A DNA stretch of 64,000 bases, from NCBI RefSeq assembly GCF_964204645.1, contig NC_134035.1:5022501-5086500 (forward strand), written 5' to 3'. The notes beneath the pieces are model-generated. The model was not told the DNA's origin. It did no database searches and worked only from the letters and a program-made list of their open reading frames with translations. Below are positions 56,301 to 64,000 of this stretch, piece after piece. Every line of letters starts with the position of its first letter. The first letter of the stretch is position 1. The stretch comes from Tubulanus polymorphus. Its lineage: Eukaryota > Nemertea > Palaeonemertea > Tubulaniformes > Tubulanidae. A program made the translations under genes and the position numbers.

Positions 56301-58703
56301 CAGTTCGTTAGATACAAATAATGAGTTTCGTAATTTGCCAACCGGGAGAGTGTTCGAGACACCTGCTTAACTACTTCAGTGGGCGGTACCTTGCTTATAA
56401 GATTCTCAGAAGGATCCTGCTTGGTGGAAGCTGGTTTCGACTTGATAATTGATTGATTTTATCGAATGGAGATAATTTGAAAATAAAAAAAATTTCCCCC
56501 ATTTTGTTGTATAACGGGCATACCGCTCTAGTGCGTCTACACTGCGGTGCGGTGTATCGTTAGTCACTAATATTTCACTTTCCTTGACAGATGCCGCTAT
56601 CTTTCAATATATATGAAACTAATTACGTGGATACACCTTGATGCGGTGTAATAGCGCAGTCCATCACCGATTTATACACCACAATGCGGTGTAGACGCAC
56701 TGAAAGGGTTAAAGAAAACTCTTCAGACTCCATCTTTCTCATTTTATTCGTGTGGGACCCTCTGTATATCATCGCACAACACGACCATAGTGTTTCATCA
56801 ACGGTTATCGATGAACTCGTATTCAATGTTGCTATTGTTTGGTTTTTCAGACGTATATGAGTCGCATCGGGCGTCGCAGTCGTCAGTCGACGCGTCCTTC
56901 GAGCGCGATGAGTGATTTAAGCAGCGTTGGCGATAAAGAAGAACTCATCGGCTGGAAGAAAGGAACCAGGATCGGTCGCGGAGCTTACGGAACCGTAAGT
57001 AATCGACACTGTTTCATCTCTTTCTCTGAATGGGCTCTGAATGGGCAATGAATTTATAACTATTATTCATATTCGCCAGGTTTGGCTCGGTTTGACGGAC
57101 AGCGGAAATCTGATCGCCGTCAAGCAAATCGAACTCAATACGCAAGACAACAAAGCTAAACGCGAATACGAGAAAATTGAAGACGAACTGGAATTATTGA
57201 AAACATTGAAACATAGGAATATCGTCGAGTGAGTAATTTGCGTTTAATCGAGGTCTGTGGTTAGAATTGAAACGTTGAAGTCATTGTTGTCCGCTGCGTC
57301 GTGATTTCAGATTTTACGGCACGAGTCTCGAGGACGGCGTCGTCAGTATTTTTATGGAGTACATTCCCGGCGGTTCTATCGCTGATTTACTCGCGCGATT
57401 CGGAGCGTTGGAAGAAGCCGTTTTCTCTATCTACACCAAACAGATTTTAGAAGGTCTCGAACACATACACAGTAAAGGCGTAATTCATCGGTAAGTTTAA
57501 GTTTTAACAGTGAACAACCGAATAAATTACGATGAATTAATCTAAATGACATTACCTCTCAGACTAGCATCATACAATGTCTACAGTTGAGCGAGCGGTG
57601 TCGGCGAGTCTTAAGAGCGTTTGACTGTGGGAAGCCAGGTCGTGGGTTTTAACCCCAACGTTACCGTAGTGTTCCCACTTATCCTCATAACATCTCTTCA
57701 CCCAGGAGTATATGGGTACCTGCCCTGATAGATAACTCCTGAGTGCCTAGTTGTTGCTCGGATGTTACTTCTCCCCAGGAGGAGGTGACTGATACATGAA
57801 TAACATAATAAATATGAGTTATAGGCTAGGGGTAATAATACCGAATTTGGAGCACATTTGAACTGACAGTAGTGTCTTACACCTTGACTAATTTGCCTGA
57901 AAAAGCTACAACTTGCGACCGCTTGTAGTTATGATGAAATCTAGTTAACCTTCAAAGTACTGAAAACAATCTGTTTTCACAATTCCTGTCATACACCTGA
58001 CCAATAAATTCAAATTTTGATATGAATTCTCGAAAAAATGTTCGGTTTTCTTAGTTTATGATTCAGTATATCATACGTAAACTTGATTTTGTTATCGAAT
58101 TCTCTCCAATTCATTGAAACTTTCATTTGTCTTTTTAATATAGAGATATAAAGGGTGGAAATGTGATGTTAACTCAAGATGGAGTGATTAAACTCATCGA
58201 TTTCGGTTGCGCCAAACGACTCAGTTTGAATCATAGCGCCAGTAATAAACAGATGCTTAAATCGATGCACGGAACGCCGTATTGGATGGCACCGGAGGTC
58301 GTCATGGAGACTGGACACGGACAGAAGTCCGATATCTGGTAAGTTGATATTTTGATTTAAGTCTCGACGATCAAACGCCGTTGTACCTAAACGAGAATCT
58401 TTCATCTATCTTTCATATTTCAGGAGCGTCGGTTGTACGGTGTTCGAGATGGCCACGCGACGACCGCCGTGGGCCGAAATGACTCCGATGGCGGCCATCT
58501 TCGCTATCGGATCCGATAAACCGATTCCGCAACTTCCCGACAAGTTTTCGGCGGAGGCGCGATCGTTCGTCGAGAACTGTTTGACTCGCGATCAAGACAA
58601 ACGCGCGACGGCCACGCAGCTGCTCAGACACGCATTTATTTGCCGTCACGTGCGACAAAAGCACAAACGATCGAACAGTTTCGCTCAACTAACGAATACT
58701 TGA
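47353..58703 (+). CDS. MAP3K19: Ankyrin-repeat MAP3K19/YSK4-type Ser/Thr kinase
   Basis: STE-group MAP3K. Exons 47353-47511, 48013-48138, 48452-48643, 48733-48899, 49479-49734, 50060-50299, 50450-50474, 50559-50667, 51091-51314, 51884-52111, 52191-52358, 52677-52795, 52875-56036, 56142-56288, 56851-56994, 57080-57228, 57311-57490, 58144-58338, 58424-58703. Every junction is GT-AG and phases close to 2089 aa plus TGA. The N-terminus carries about six ankyrin repeats (NTPLIWAAKRGHPKIVHLLL, KTPLHYASSS, FTPIHCASETGNIDIVQVL, ATPLHIS, about residues 80-350). A Ser/Thr/Lys-rich disordered region follows, most of it in one 3162-nt exon, with a poly-Ala tract. The kinase starts near 1805: Gly loop IGRGAYGTV, Lys in AVKQIEL (about 1837), HRDIKGGN (Asp about 1933), DFG (about 1951), HGTPYWMAPEV, SDIWSVGCTVFEMA, CLTRDQDKRATATQLLRHAF. 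All catalytic residues are present and the activation segment and subdomain XI resemble human MAP3K19. The ankyrin half belongs to the same gene by phase continuity, not by transcript data. Confidence 0.88.
47684..47832 (+). repeat. 50-bp tandem repeat resembling the exon 1 / splice donor junction, three copies
   Basis: Units start at ACATTGG 47686, 47736 and 47786. Each contains GAGTCTTTCCC.TCAACTGCCAGA followed by GTAAGT (lost in the middle copy, ATAAGT). This mirrors the true first exon end at 47490-47520, GAGTTATTTCTCTCAGCTGCCAGA|GTAAGTTTCC in two halves, so the donor region appears to have been duplicated and amplified within the intron. Confidence 0.8.
48189..48432 (+). repeat. 51-bp tandem repeat with acceptor-like units, five copies
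   Basis: Units begin GGGATTTGAACCTGATGGCA (near 48190, 48243, 48294, 48339, 48390) and end in a pyrimidine tract plus CAG (TTCCTTCCTCACAG). The period is usually 51, a multiple of three, so both strands stay open through it. The array ends just before the real acceptor of exon 48452. Confidence 0.85.
49222..49418 (-). mobile_element. tRNA-derived SINE in the kinase gene
   Basis: Read on the minus strand it starts GAGCGGTGTGGCCAGGTGAT, has pol III A-box-like TGGCCAGGTGA and B box GGTTCGAACCC, and then a tail with GGGTACCTGGCGTGATAAAT and ACTCCTGAGCG. It is antisense in the intron before exon 49479-49734, ending about 60 bp from its acceptor. Confidence 0.8.
50801..50943. repeat. Palindromic element family H1 (copy 7)
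   Basis: In the kinase-gene intron between exons ending 50667 and starting 51091. Ends CAGGGCCCAGTTGCACAGTC and GACTGTGCAACAGACCCC. It is followed by an oligo-C run. Confidence 0.75.
50982..51000. repeat. Oligo-C tract
   Basis: A run of C interrupted once by G, followed by GG, in the kinase-gene intron before exon 51091. Sequencing or assembly of this tract may be inexact. Confidence 0.9.
51424..51700. repeat. Two copies of a unit with TCCCTCRACAGGGATT, about 220 bp apart
   Basis: AGAAAGTAGACCCATGCTCC / CTCGACAGGGATTCACACTT near 51427 and AGAAAGTAGACCGATCCTCC / CTCAACAGGGATTTACACTT near 51648. The same CTCACAGGGATTTG core appears in the 48189 array, so these may be one repeat family. Confidence 0.6.
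51756..51834. repeat. About 21-bp tandem repeat, four copies
   Basis: The unit GAAATCCATGATATTTTCAAT is repeated with few changes, about 50 bp before the acceptor of kinase-gene exon 51884. Confidence 0.8.
56522..56712. mobile_element. piggyBac-like MITE (copy 3, left end degraded)
   Basis: Shares GTGCGTCTACACTGCGGTGC and GCGGTGTAGACGCACTGAAA with the copy at 20480 and ends AAAGGGTTAA. Located in the kinase-gene intron between exons 56142-56288 and 56851-56994. Confidence 0.75.
57585..57805 (+). mobile_element. tRNA-derived SINE, second copy, in a kinase-domain intron
   Basis: Same family as 49222-49418: GACTGTGGGAAGCCAGGTCG, degenerate B box GGTTTTAACCCC, GGGTACCTGCCCTGATAGAT, ACTCCTGAGTGCC. 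Located in the large intron between exons 57311-57490 and 58144-58338. The pol III boxes are mutated. Confidence 0.8.
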
Positions 58704-58957
58704 ACAAACTTCACGATTGTTACGGATACTGAGAGTCGTTTCATGAATATGTGATAGATAATTGTGCTCTTAACTTATCACTTCAGGACATTGCGAAGCG
58801 TGTTCGAGGATTCATTTACCTGTTGATCGGGGAGAGGAACGACCAAGTCCGTGGAATCTATGATTCTAACCTGTCAATTTCGGATTGACAAGACAAGTAT
58901 GTGCAAGACCGATGGCTTGCACTGTTTCCTCAGTTCTGGTCATCTCAAAAAGATTAC

Positions 58958-59025
58958 ACATTATATACTATGCTAATTAGACATTATATACTATGCTAAT
59001 TAGACGTTATATACTATGCTAATGT
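58958..59025. repeat. 23-bp tandem repeat, three copies, in kinase 3'UTR/flank
   Basis: ACATTATATACTATGCTAAT plus TAG is repeated three times (last copy ACGTTATATACTATGCTAAT), starting about 255 bp after the kinase stop codon. Confidence 0.9.
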
Positions 59026-59698
59026 CGATATATTTTGCTGTTCTATAAAGTTAACTCCGTCCTCGTTTACAAACTTATCTAAATGATATGTATTTTAATA
59101 TCTTTTTACGTATGGAATTTCATGCAAGAATCATCCGTCCAATGCTGTAGAAAATGTCGGTCCAGTTCCGCAGTTCTCGTCTGACAATTTACCTCACGAC
59201 TGAGGAGCTCGGTCTCGTCTATAAACGCAGTTAATGTAAGATTTTTAATGCAGTTGAACTGAGAGCTGAATTGTTTCGAATACAACTCCGTGAGATGTTT
59301 CGTTTTTGTTTTTGTATTCATTTTACAAAGAGATTTTTTTTTACTTCAAACTTGTATGTATTTTTCATCGCAGTAAACGTGTACACAAATCTAGAATGTA
59401 GAAAATGAATATAATGTTTTATACCGAAGTAGTTAAACATGTATCGACAGTGATTTATTATTAAACGTTATTCTATGATGCCAAAAGCTGAAGTATAAGC
59501 GACGATGCTAATGTATTTATGTATGTCAGACTATGGTCAGTACAACAGTATGTACCGTCCTGTAGATTTTATTTTATATGTAGTTTACATTAGAATGAAT
59601 AGAGAGTTATTCATATATGAACATAGATGCAATGTTAGACCGTTGAAATACTTCAAAAGATCAACCCTCCAGTTACCAATTTGCGAATCATTATTTTT

Positions 59699-59993
59699 AG
59701 CCTCGATCACACAAGCGTTTTTAGCTCTAGACAACTGTTCACACGTGTGCCAAATAGGCCCGAGCCTGTTTGGCCCGACCAAAAACGTCAAACCAGGCCC
59801 GAGACGAATGATTGCGTTTGAATTGCAACTGGTACCGGAAATGATCCCACTTCCCTTTGTTTGAGCATTGTTTAGTATCGGGTGAGTGGTTTGCATGTGA
59901 GCGCACTCTTTAATTAGGCACAGGCCAAATTTTGCTGGAGCCTGATCCGTGGCAATTTTGCCCGGGCCAAATCGTCTCCGTGTGATCGCGGCT
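59699..59993. repeat. MITE family H4 (copy 3, inverted)
   Basis: Opposite orientation, in the kinase gene's 3' flank. GCCTCGATCACAC at left, CCGTGTGATCGCGGC at right. Both ends are flanked by TTA, which fits the 3-bp TWA duplication of PIF/Harbinger elements. Confidence 0.88.
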
Positions 59994-60387
59994 TAATTTT
60001 ACTTGTTCGTTTTCCAGATCTGCATCATAAACCTGAATTGTTTAATCTATTCTATAGATTGTTTTGATAGTCTATTGGTAATATTGAATGGTATTATTTT
60101 GTTATAACACTAATGATGGTCTAGTCTGCTCTGCTACTAACAAAATGTCTTCCAGTAGAATGAAGAAAATGGATAATAAACATAGTGTAGATGATTCTCC
60201 TCTTTTACTTTTTTCTGCCTCTCCCAAGAAACCCATTGAGTAAAGTGAGGATTGCTATGGTTTAATGATGAAGGCATCTTGAGACTCGGCCATAACCAGG
60301 AATTCTTAAGGGCAGTTCTTTTGTCCAGAAGTTTTTCCAAGGGATATTCTAGACAAAATGACCCATAAAGAACCCTAGTTCTCCCAC

Positions 60388-60445
60388 GACATGAACCTGG
60401 GTCTCCCAAGATTCAAGTCCCATGCGCTAACAACTGCATCACTTA
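60388..60445 (-). repeat. Degenerate tRNA-like sequence
   Basis: On the minus strand: GTGATGCAGTTGTTAGCGCA resembles an A-box region and CCCAGGTTCATGTCGTGGG a B-box/T-arm. It is probably the eroded head of a SINE in the spacer between the kinase and SPPL2 genes. Confidence 0.35.
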
Positions 60446-60584
60446 CTTGTATAATCAGACAAAGTTTGGAAGTTTTTGTTGAATGAGACCAGTGGCTGCT
60501 GTGGTAGTGACCAGTCGGGTGTGGTTACCTGTCACGCTTGTGATTGGCTGAGATAGCAGTTCATGGTCAAGACCTCTGTGGCTA

Positions 60585-60885
60585 TGGGTTTATAGATTTA
60601 GGCAGTCTAGATCTTCATGTAGCTATGGCAGTGATAGAACAAACTTGTGGTTTATTGATGAAGGCAGTCTGGATCTCTAGAGGGCTTTGGCAAAGATTAG
60701 AAGAAACTTTCTAGATGGTCATGGTTTATTTAGTGAAGGTAGTTGAAGATTGGAATGCTCTATGTGGCTGTGGCAAAAAAACACTGATTCTCTAGAACAG
60801 ACTCATTGTTTATAGGTGAAGGCAACTGAAGATGAGATTGCTTAATGACTGTAGTAAGAGGGCAGTCACTAGAACAGAATTGTAT
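60585..60885. repeat. Degenerate tandem repeat of about 65-80 bp
   Basis: Four diverged units share GTTTATAGATTTAGGCAGTC / GTTTATTGATGAAGGCAGTC / GTTTATTTAGTGAAGGTAGT / GTTTATAGGTGAAGGCAACT, each followed by a GATYTCTA...GGCTRTGGCA.TGAT..AGAACA segment. Old minisatellite. Confidence 0.6.
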
Positions 60886-61712
60886 TGGATCGTATCACAT
60901 GCAATTCAAAGAAGGCTTATTGAAACCTATAGCTCAGTTGTCTCAGTATGCGTTTTACTTTAAGGGAAAACGGTGTAAACCTTTGTAGTTCACATGGACT
61001 TGGTAACTCTAACTCATATTGTTTAATCACCCTATGTTTGTTGAGACACTACTTGAACTGGTTTATGCCTGTTGCAGATTGTCTATTGACGATGGTTGTG
61101 GTTTATCGAAGGCTGGATCATAGGATGGTACAAACAGGGTAAGACATCATTTCTTCTGAATCGCATGATGGTTCATACCTGGATGGATACGCTTTCCACA
61201 AACAAAAAATACCACATGAACTGAATTCATTAATGTCGCTTTTTACAAAGCATTTATTAATTCAAAACATTCCATTACGTTCGATAAGATACATTCATTC
61301 AATTTATATACATTCAATTCAGACAATAAATACATTTTGTATATATTTCACTTACACATTTTGATCCTTTGTGAGCACTGACACATTAGAGTATAAATAA
61401 CATTCCTACAAGGTTTTACAACAAGCACAGAACGAATTTGAGTCCATATTCATTTTATTCCCTAAAATCATCATTATTATATTTCCAAAATACCCCAAGG
61501 TCGGTTTAAGTACGATATGTAAACTTCAAGTTAATAAACCCTTCTGGACTGCACTGTTTCATTCCCGAAATTCCCTGCTGAATGAACTGTGATTTTACTA
61601 TCAACTACTTATAGGTTTGTATTATCTATAAAACATGCATTTCAAACATTACAATCAAGATGCAGCCCGTTAAATATCCATCACTGATGACAACCGCTTA
61701 TTTACAATTTCT

Positions 61713-64000
61713 TCATTTATTTGTGATCAAGCATTCGTTTTCGCTGTCAACTTCTCGATTTCCGTTGCGACGGTTGTTTATCGACGCTGTGTTTCCGTTC
61801 GCGCTTATAACGCCGACTGCGCCATCGTTGGCAGGTGGCACCACCTGTGTCGGCATGTTTCCGGATGCTGTCGTGTCTTCGTCGCTCGTCGACCCCTTCA
61901 CATCTGATTTCTACGAATATTTGAAGCAGACACGAAAATATATCAAATATTTCTCACAGAGGATATCACAAAATCGTTTTAACACTGTCGCTTAACACCT
62001 CTACTACTGCTGCGATAATAAGGTGCTGCCCCTAATTACCACTACAAATATACTCGTAGGTTGGCACTGAAGCTAGCTGCTATATTGTCAGCCTTTATTT
62101 GAAATTGACCAACGAGCATTGAGAATGAAGCTGAGTTCGTTCACATTGCCAGACAAACAGGATCTGTGTCCCAGCGCAAATATCAAACAGTGAATAAGAA
62201 GAATCAGCTACGAATTTATTTGTAGCCGGCACAGGGCCCAGTTTCACGAAAAAGTCTAAGCCTAAAACGGTTAAGTTTGAATTGTTATCCTCATCGAAAA
62301 CATGAAGAAAACCAATAGCAATTACACCAAAAATTAGAGTTTAACTTTTTTGTGAAACTGAGCCCTGGTGACAGAACCGGGAGTACGAGTATAATCGTAG
62401 TGGCACCGATGACAGACCCGAAAGTACAATTACAGTCATCAAAGTACGGCTTCACAACAATATCTTTCACTAACTTATGATTTTGAGACAATTTCACTCG
62501 TAGCGTAAAAGGAGATGTCTTGTATACATACCTTATCCCCGGACCACAATAGAGGCAATTCCCGTCTTAAAGCACCGATAGCCAGAGTCGTCAGGAGGGT
62601 GCATGGTACGAGATAGAGTAACGCGGGCTGTCCCGTTTCCATCATTGCTAGGGCGATAAATGTTATCAACAATCCGATTCCATACCCTGTAATTATCAAA
62701 ATTCTTCAGCGTCACATCTGATCTTAGTAATGAAATCTAATCGAATATTTCTATGATTTCGCTCACGTACCTAACGAACAGCCTATGAAGTATATCTTTT
62801 TACTCTGAACTCGAAGGTCTATACCGTGACAATACGCGACCAGTAAACCTTGAAGAGAAAATACGTTTTAATCACAACCAAAGAGTATGTAGATCGAAGG
62901 ATTGGCCAGGGCAGCCACTTTCATTTGGATTGCTTTTTCCCTGACTATTCCCTGACATGCACATTGTTTTCACTGACTTGATCTGCTAAGAATCCAATCA
63001 ATTATCAAAGTCAAATATAGAAGACATATAGACAGAAACTGTTTTATTTTACCCGCGTTCTAGCAACTTCAAAACAAATTTCCTCGACTTTTCCCTCATT
63101 TTTAGCTCTTATCACAAAATTCCCTGACTTCGTTTAAAGAAAAGAAAATTCCCAGACTTTTCCCCGATTTCCAGGTATGCGGCCACCCGGTTTGTCCTTC
63201 ATAAAATATTTTGTGGACATTCCACACACAACTTGACGCATGCTGCCTTACCGGGGACAATTATATCTCCAAATCCTAGCAACGAATAAGGCAAACTGCA
63301 TATCGACAATGATGATACCGCCAATCGAGGCACTTTCAATACCAGCGGTAGCTGTTAATGAAAAATAGATCGCATTAAAAACACTGGGTCTTCCGAAAAA
63401 TTACCGAATAGCGCAACTAACGACACGCTCTGCAGTGTTTTACCTCTTCTCCAGAATGGCTGCTTCCACCGGTTACTACATCAACCATTACGCTATCATG
63501 ATTCTACACAACAATGGCAGAAAGTATTATTAATATTATCAGGGTCCGATCTAAGGAATGAAAGCCTCTTGCCCGGGGTTGAGCATATCTGAAATTAAAT
63601 TTCGCTAGCCCCCCTCAATCTACTAGCCCTACACTGGCAGTCATCCATTTTATCGCTTTGAGACATAAAATACACGCCCTTATGAGAATATAATTGTCCC
63701 CGGAAATCGGACACAAGTGCTTAGATCAGACCCTCCTTATTCATATATAACATTCATTTGAGGGGAAAGCATTGAAAATCCAGTGATTCATTATAAATTA
63801 CCTTAGTGAAAAGTGGAGTGATGAATACAAAAAATATATCATAGAAGAACAATAACACCAGTAGTATAGCGCAAGCCTACAATTAATACATTCCATTAGA
63901 ATATTTCTACATTCGAGTATGTTATGATAAAAAGGTTTAGTTGTAGTTTAACTTACTTTTAGACTCGGTAAACGAAGAGTCTTCAACAAATGAACGCAAA
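61713..64000 (-). CDS. Signal peptide peptidase-like 2 (SPPL2) intramembrane aspartyl protease, 5' part outside window
   Basis: GxGD-family protease that cleaves type II membrane proteins within the bilayer. Exons on the minus strand: 64000-63957 (cut by the window edge), 63876-63802, 63503-63444, 63351-63252, 62848-62771, 62686-62532, 61910-61713. Junctions are GT-AG except that the 62848 exon has an AAG acceptor, and phases agree. The sequence carries catalytic FFYDIFFVFITP, then a loop VVTGGSSHSGEE, LPLVLKVPRL, the second catalytic motif LLGFGDIIVPG, helices LLVAYCHGIDLRVQSKK and GLLITFIALAMMETG, and the C-terminal PAL motif QPALLYLVPC, then RRELPLLWSG and a polar tail ending in a TGA at 61713. 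This matches SPPL2A/2B rather than SPP (HM13) because of loop length and the ALRRELPLLW segment. The luminal PA domain and first helices should lie right of 64000. An AATAAA on the minus strand at 61253-61258 is a candidate polyadenylation signal. Confidence 0.92.
62904..63195. repeat. Palindromic repeat with TTCCCTGA / TTCCCCGA words
   Basis: Left end GGCCAGGGCAGCCACTTTCA, right end GGTATGCGGCCACCCGG. Between them are multiple TTTTTCCCTGACTATTCCCT-like words. Related words occur at 7840-8045, 11640-11760 and 16665-16860. This copy lies in an SPPL2 intron. Confidence 0.55.
63540..63735. repeat. MITE family H3 (copy 3)
   Basis: Inverted relative to the other two: CAGGGTCCGATCTAAGGAAT at left, GTGCTTAGATCAGACCCT at right. 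It lies in an SPPL2 intron. Confidence 0.8.

Larger units (their letters stand above)
58704..61712. other. Spacer between converging kinase and SPPL2 genes
   Basis: Contains both 3'UTRs, a 23-bp tandem repeat, an inverted H4 element, a tRNA-like relic and a degenerate minisatellite at 60585-60885. No further coding exon was recognised. Confidence 0.6.

Noticed and set aside
61660-61995. 111-codon plus-strand ORF at the SPPL2 3' end
   Set aside because: Antisense to the last SPPL2 exon (61910-61713), whose minus-strand frame joins in phase to the PAL-motif exon.

Overview
The window is eukaryotic nuclear DNA: long AT-rich non-coding stretches, CpG-rich coding exons with GT-AG junctions, short introns, many palindromic non-autonomous transposons, tRNA-derived SINEs and LINE 3' ends. 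The gene set (palmitoyltransferase ZDHHC17, PHRF1, an Act1/CIKS-like death+SEFIR adaptor, a MAP3K19-type kinase with ankyrin repeats, SPPL2) points to an invertebrate animal, probably a marine lophotrochozoan such as a mollusc. The species cannot be fixed from sequence alone. Exon models below were built by reading splice sites and checking that codon phase closes across every junction.

Layout. 1-3012: repeats, one unexplained ORF, and the place where the last ZDHHC17 exon was expected but not found. 3013-9174 (minus): ankyrin-repeat palmitoyltransferase ZDHHC17/HIP14, 13 coding exons giving 565 codons, C-terminus missing. 9175-11191: repeat-rich spacer. 11192-24649 (minus): PHRF1 (RING + PHD + SR-rich + SRI-like C-terminus), 14 coding exons closing to 2006 aa, including one 4082-nt exon. 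24650-27920: spacer between divergent genes, with two large foldback elements. 27921-32594 (plus): death-domain plus SEFIR adaptor, 5 exons, 547 aa. 32595-47352: about 15 kb without a convincing host gene, holding a LINE fragment, several MITE families, (TA)n tracts and a perfect 36-bp palindrome. 47353-58703 (plus): ankyrin repeats, a very long disordered region and a C-terminal MAP3K19/YSK4-type kinase, 19 exons, 2089 aa. 58704-61712: spacer between converging genes. 61713-64000 (minus): C-terminal part of a signal peptide peptidase-like (SPPL2) intramembrane aspartyl protease, cut by the window edge.

The genes are not an operon and there is no evidence that they form one system. Two are signalling proteins with architectures that deserve attention: the Act1-like adaptor would couple IL-17-type receptors to NF-kB/MAPK signalling, and the kinase carries ankyrin repeats that, as I recall the family, human MAP3K19 lacks. 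The most unusual sequence-level signals are a 12-copy nonapeptide Ser-Pro/Arg array inside PHRF1, and two minisatellites in the kinase gene whose repeat units look like copied splice donors and splice acceptors. At least ten families of short palindromic elements fill introns and spacers, several with diagnostic target duplications (TTAA, TTA).
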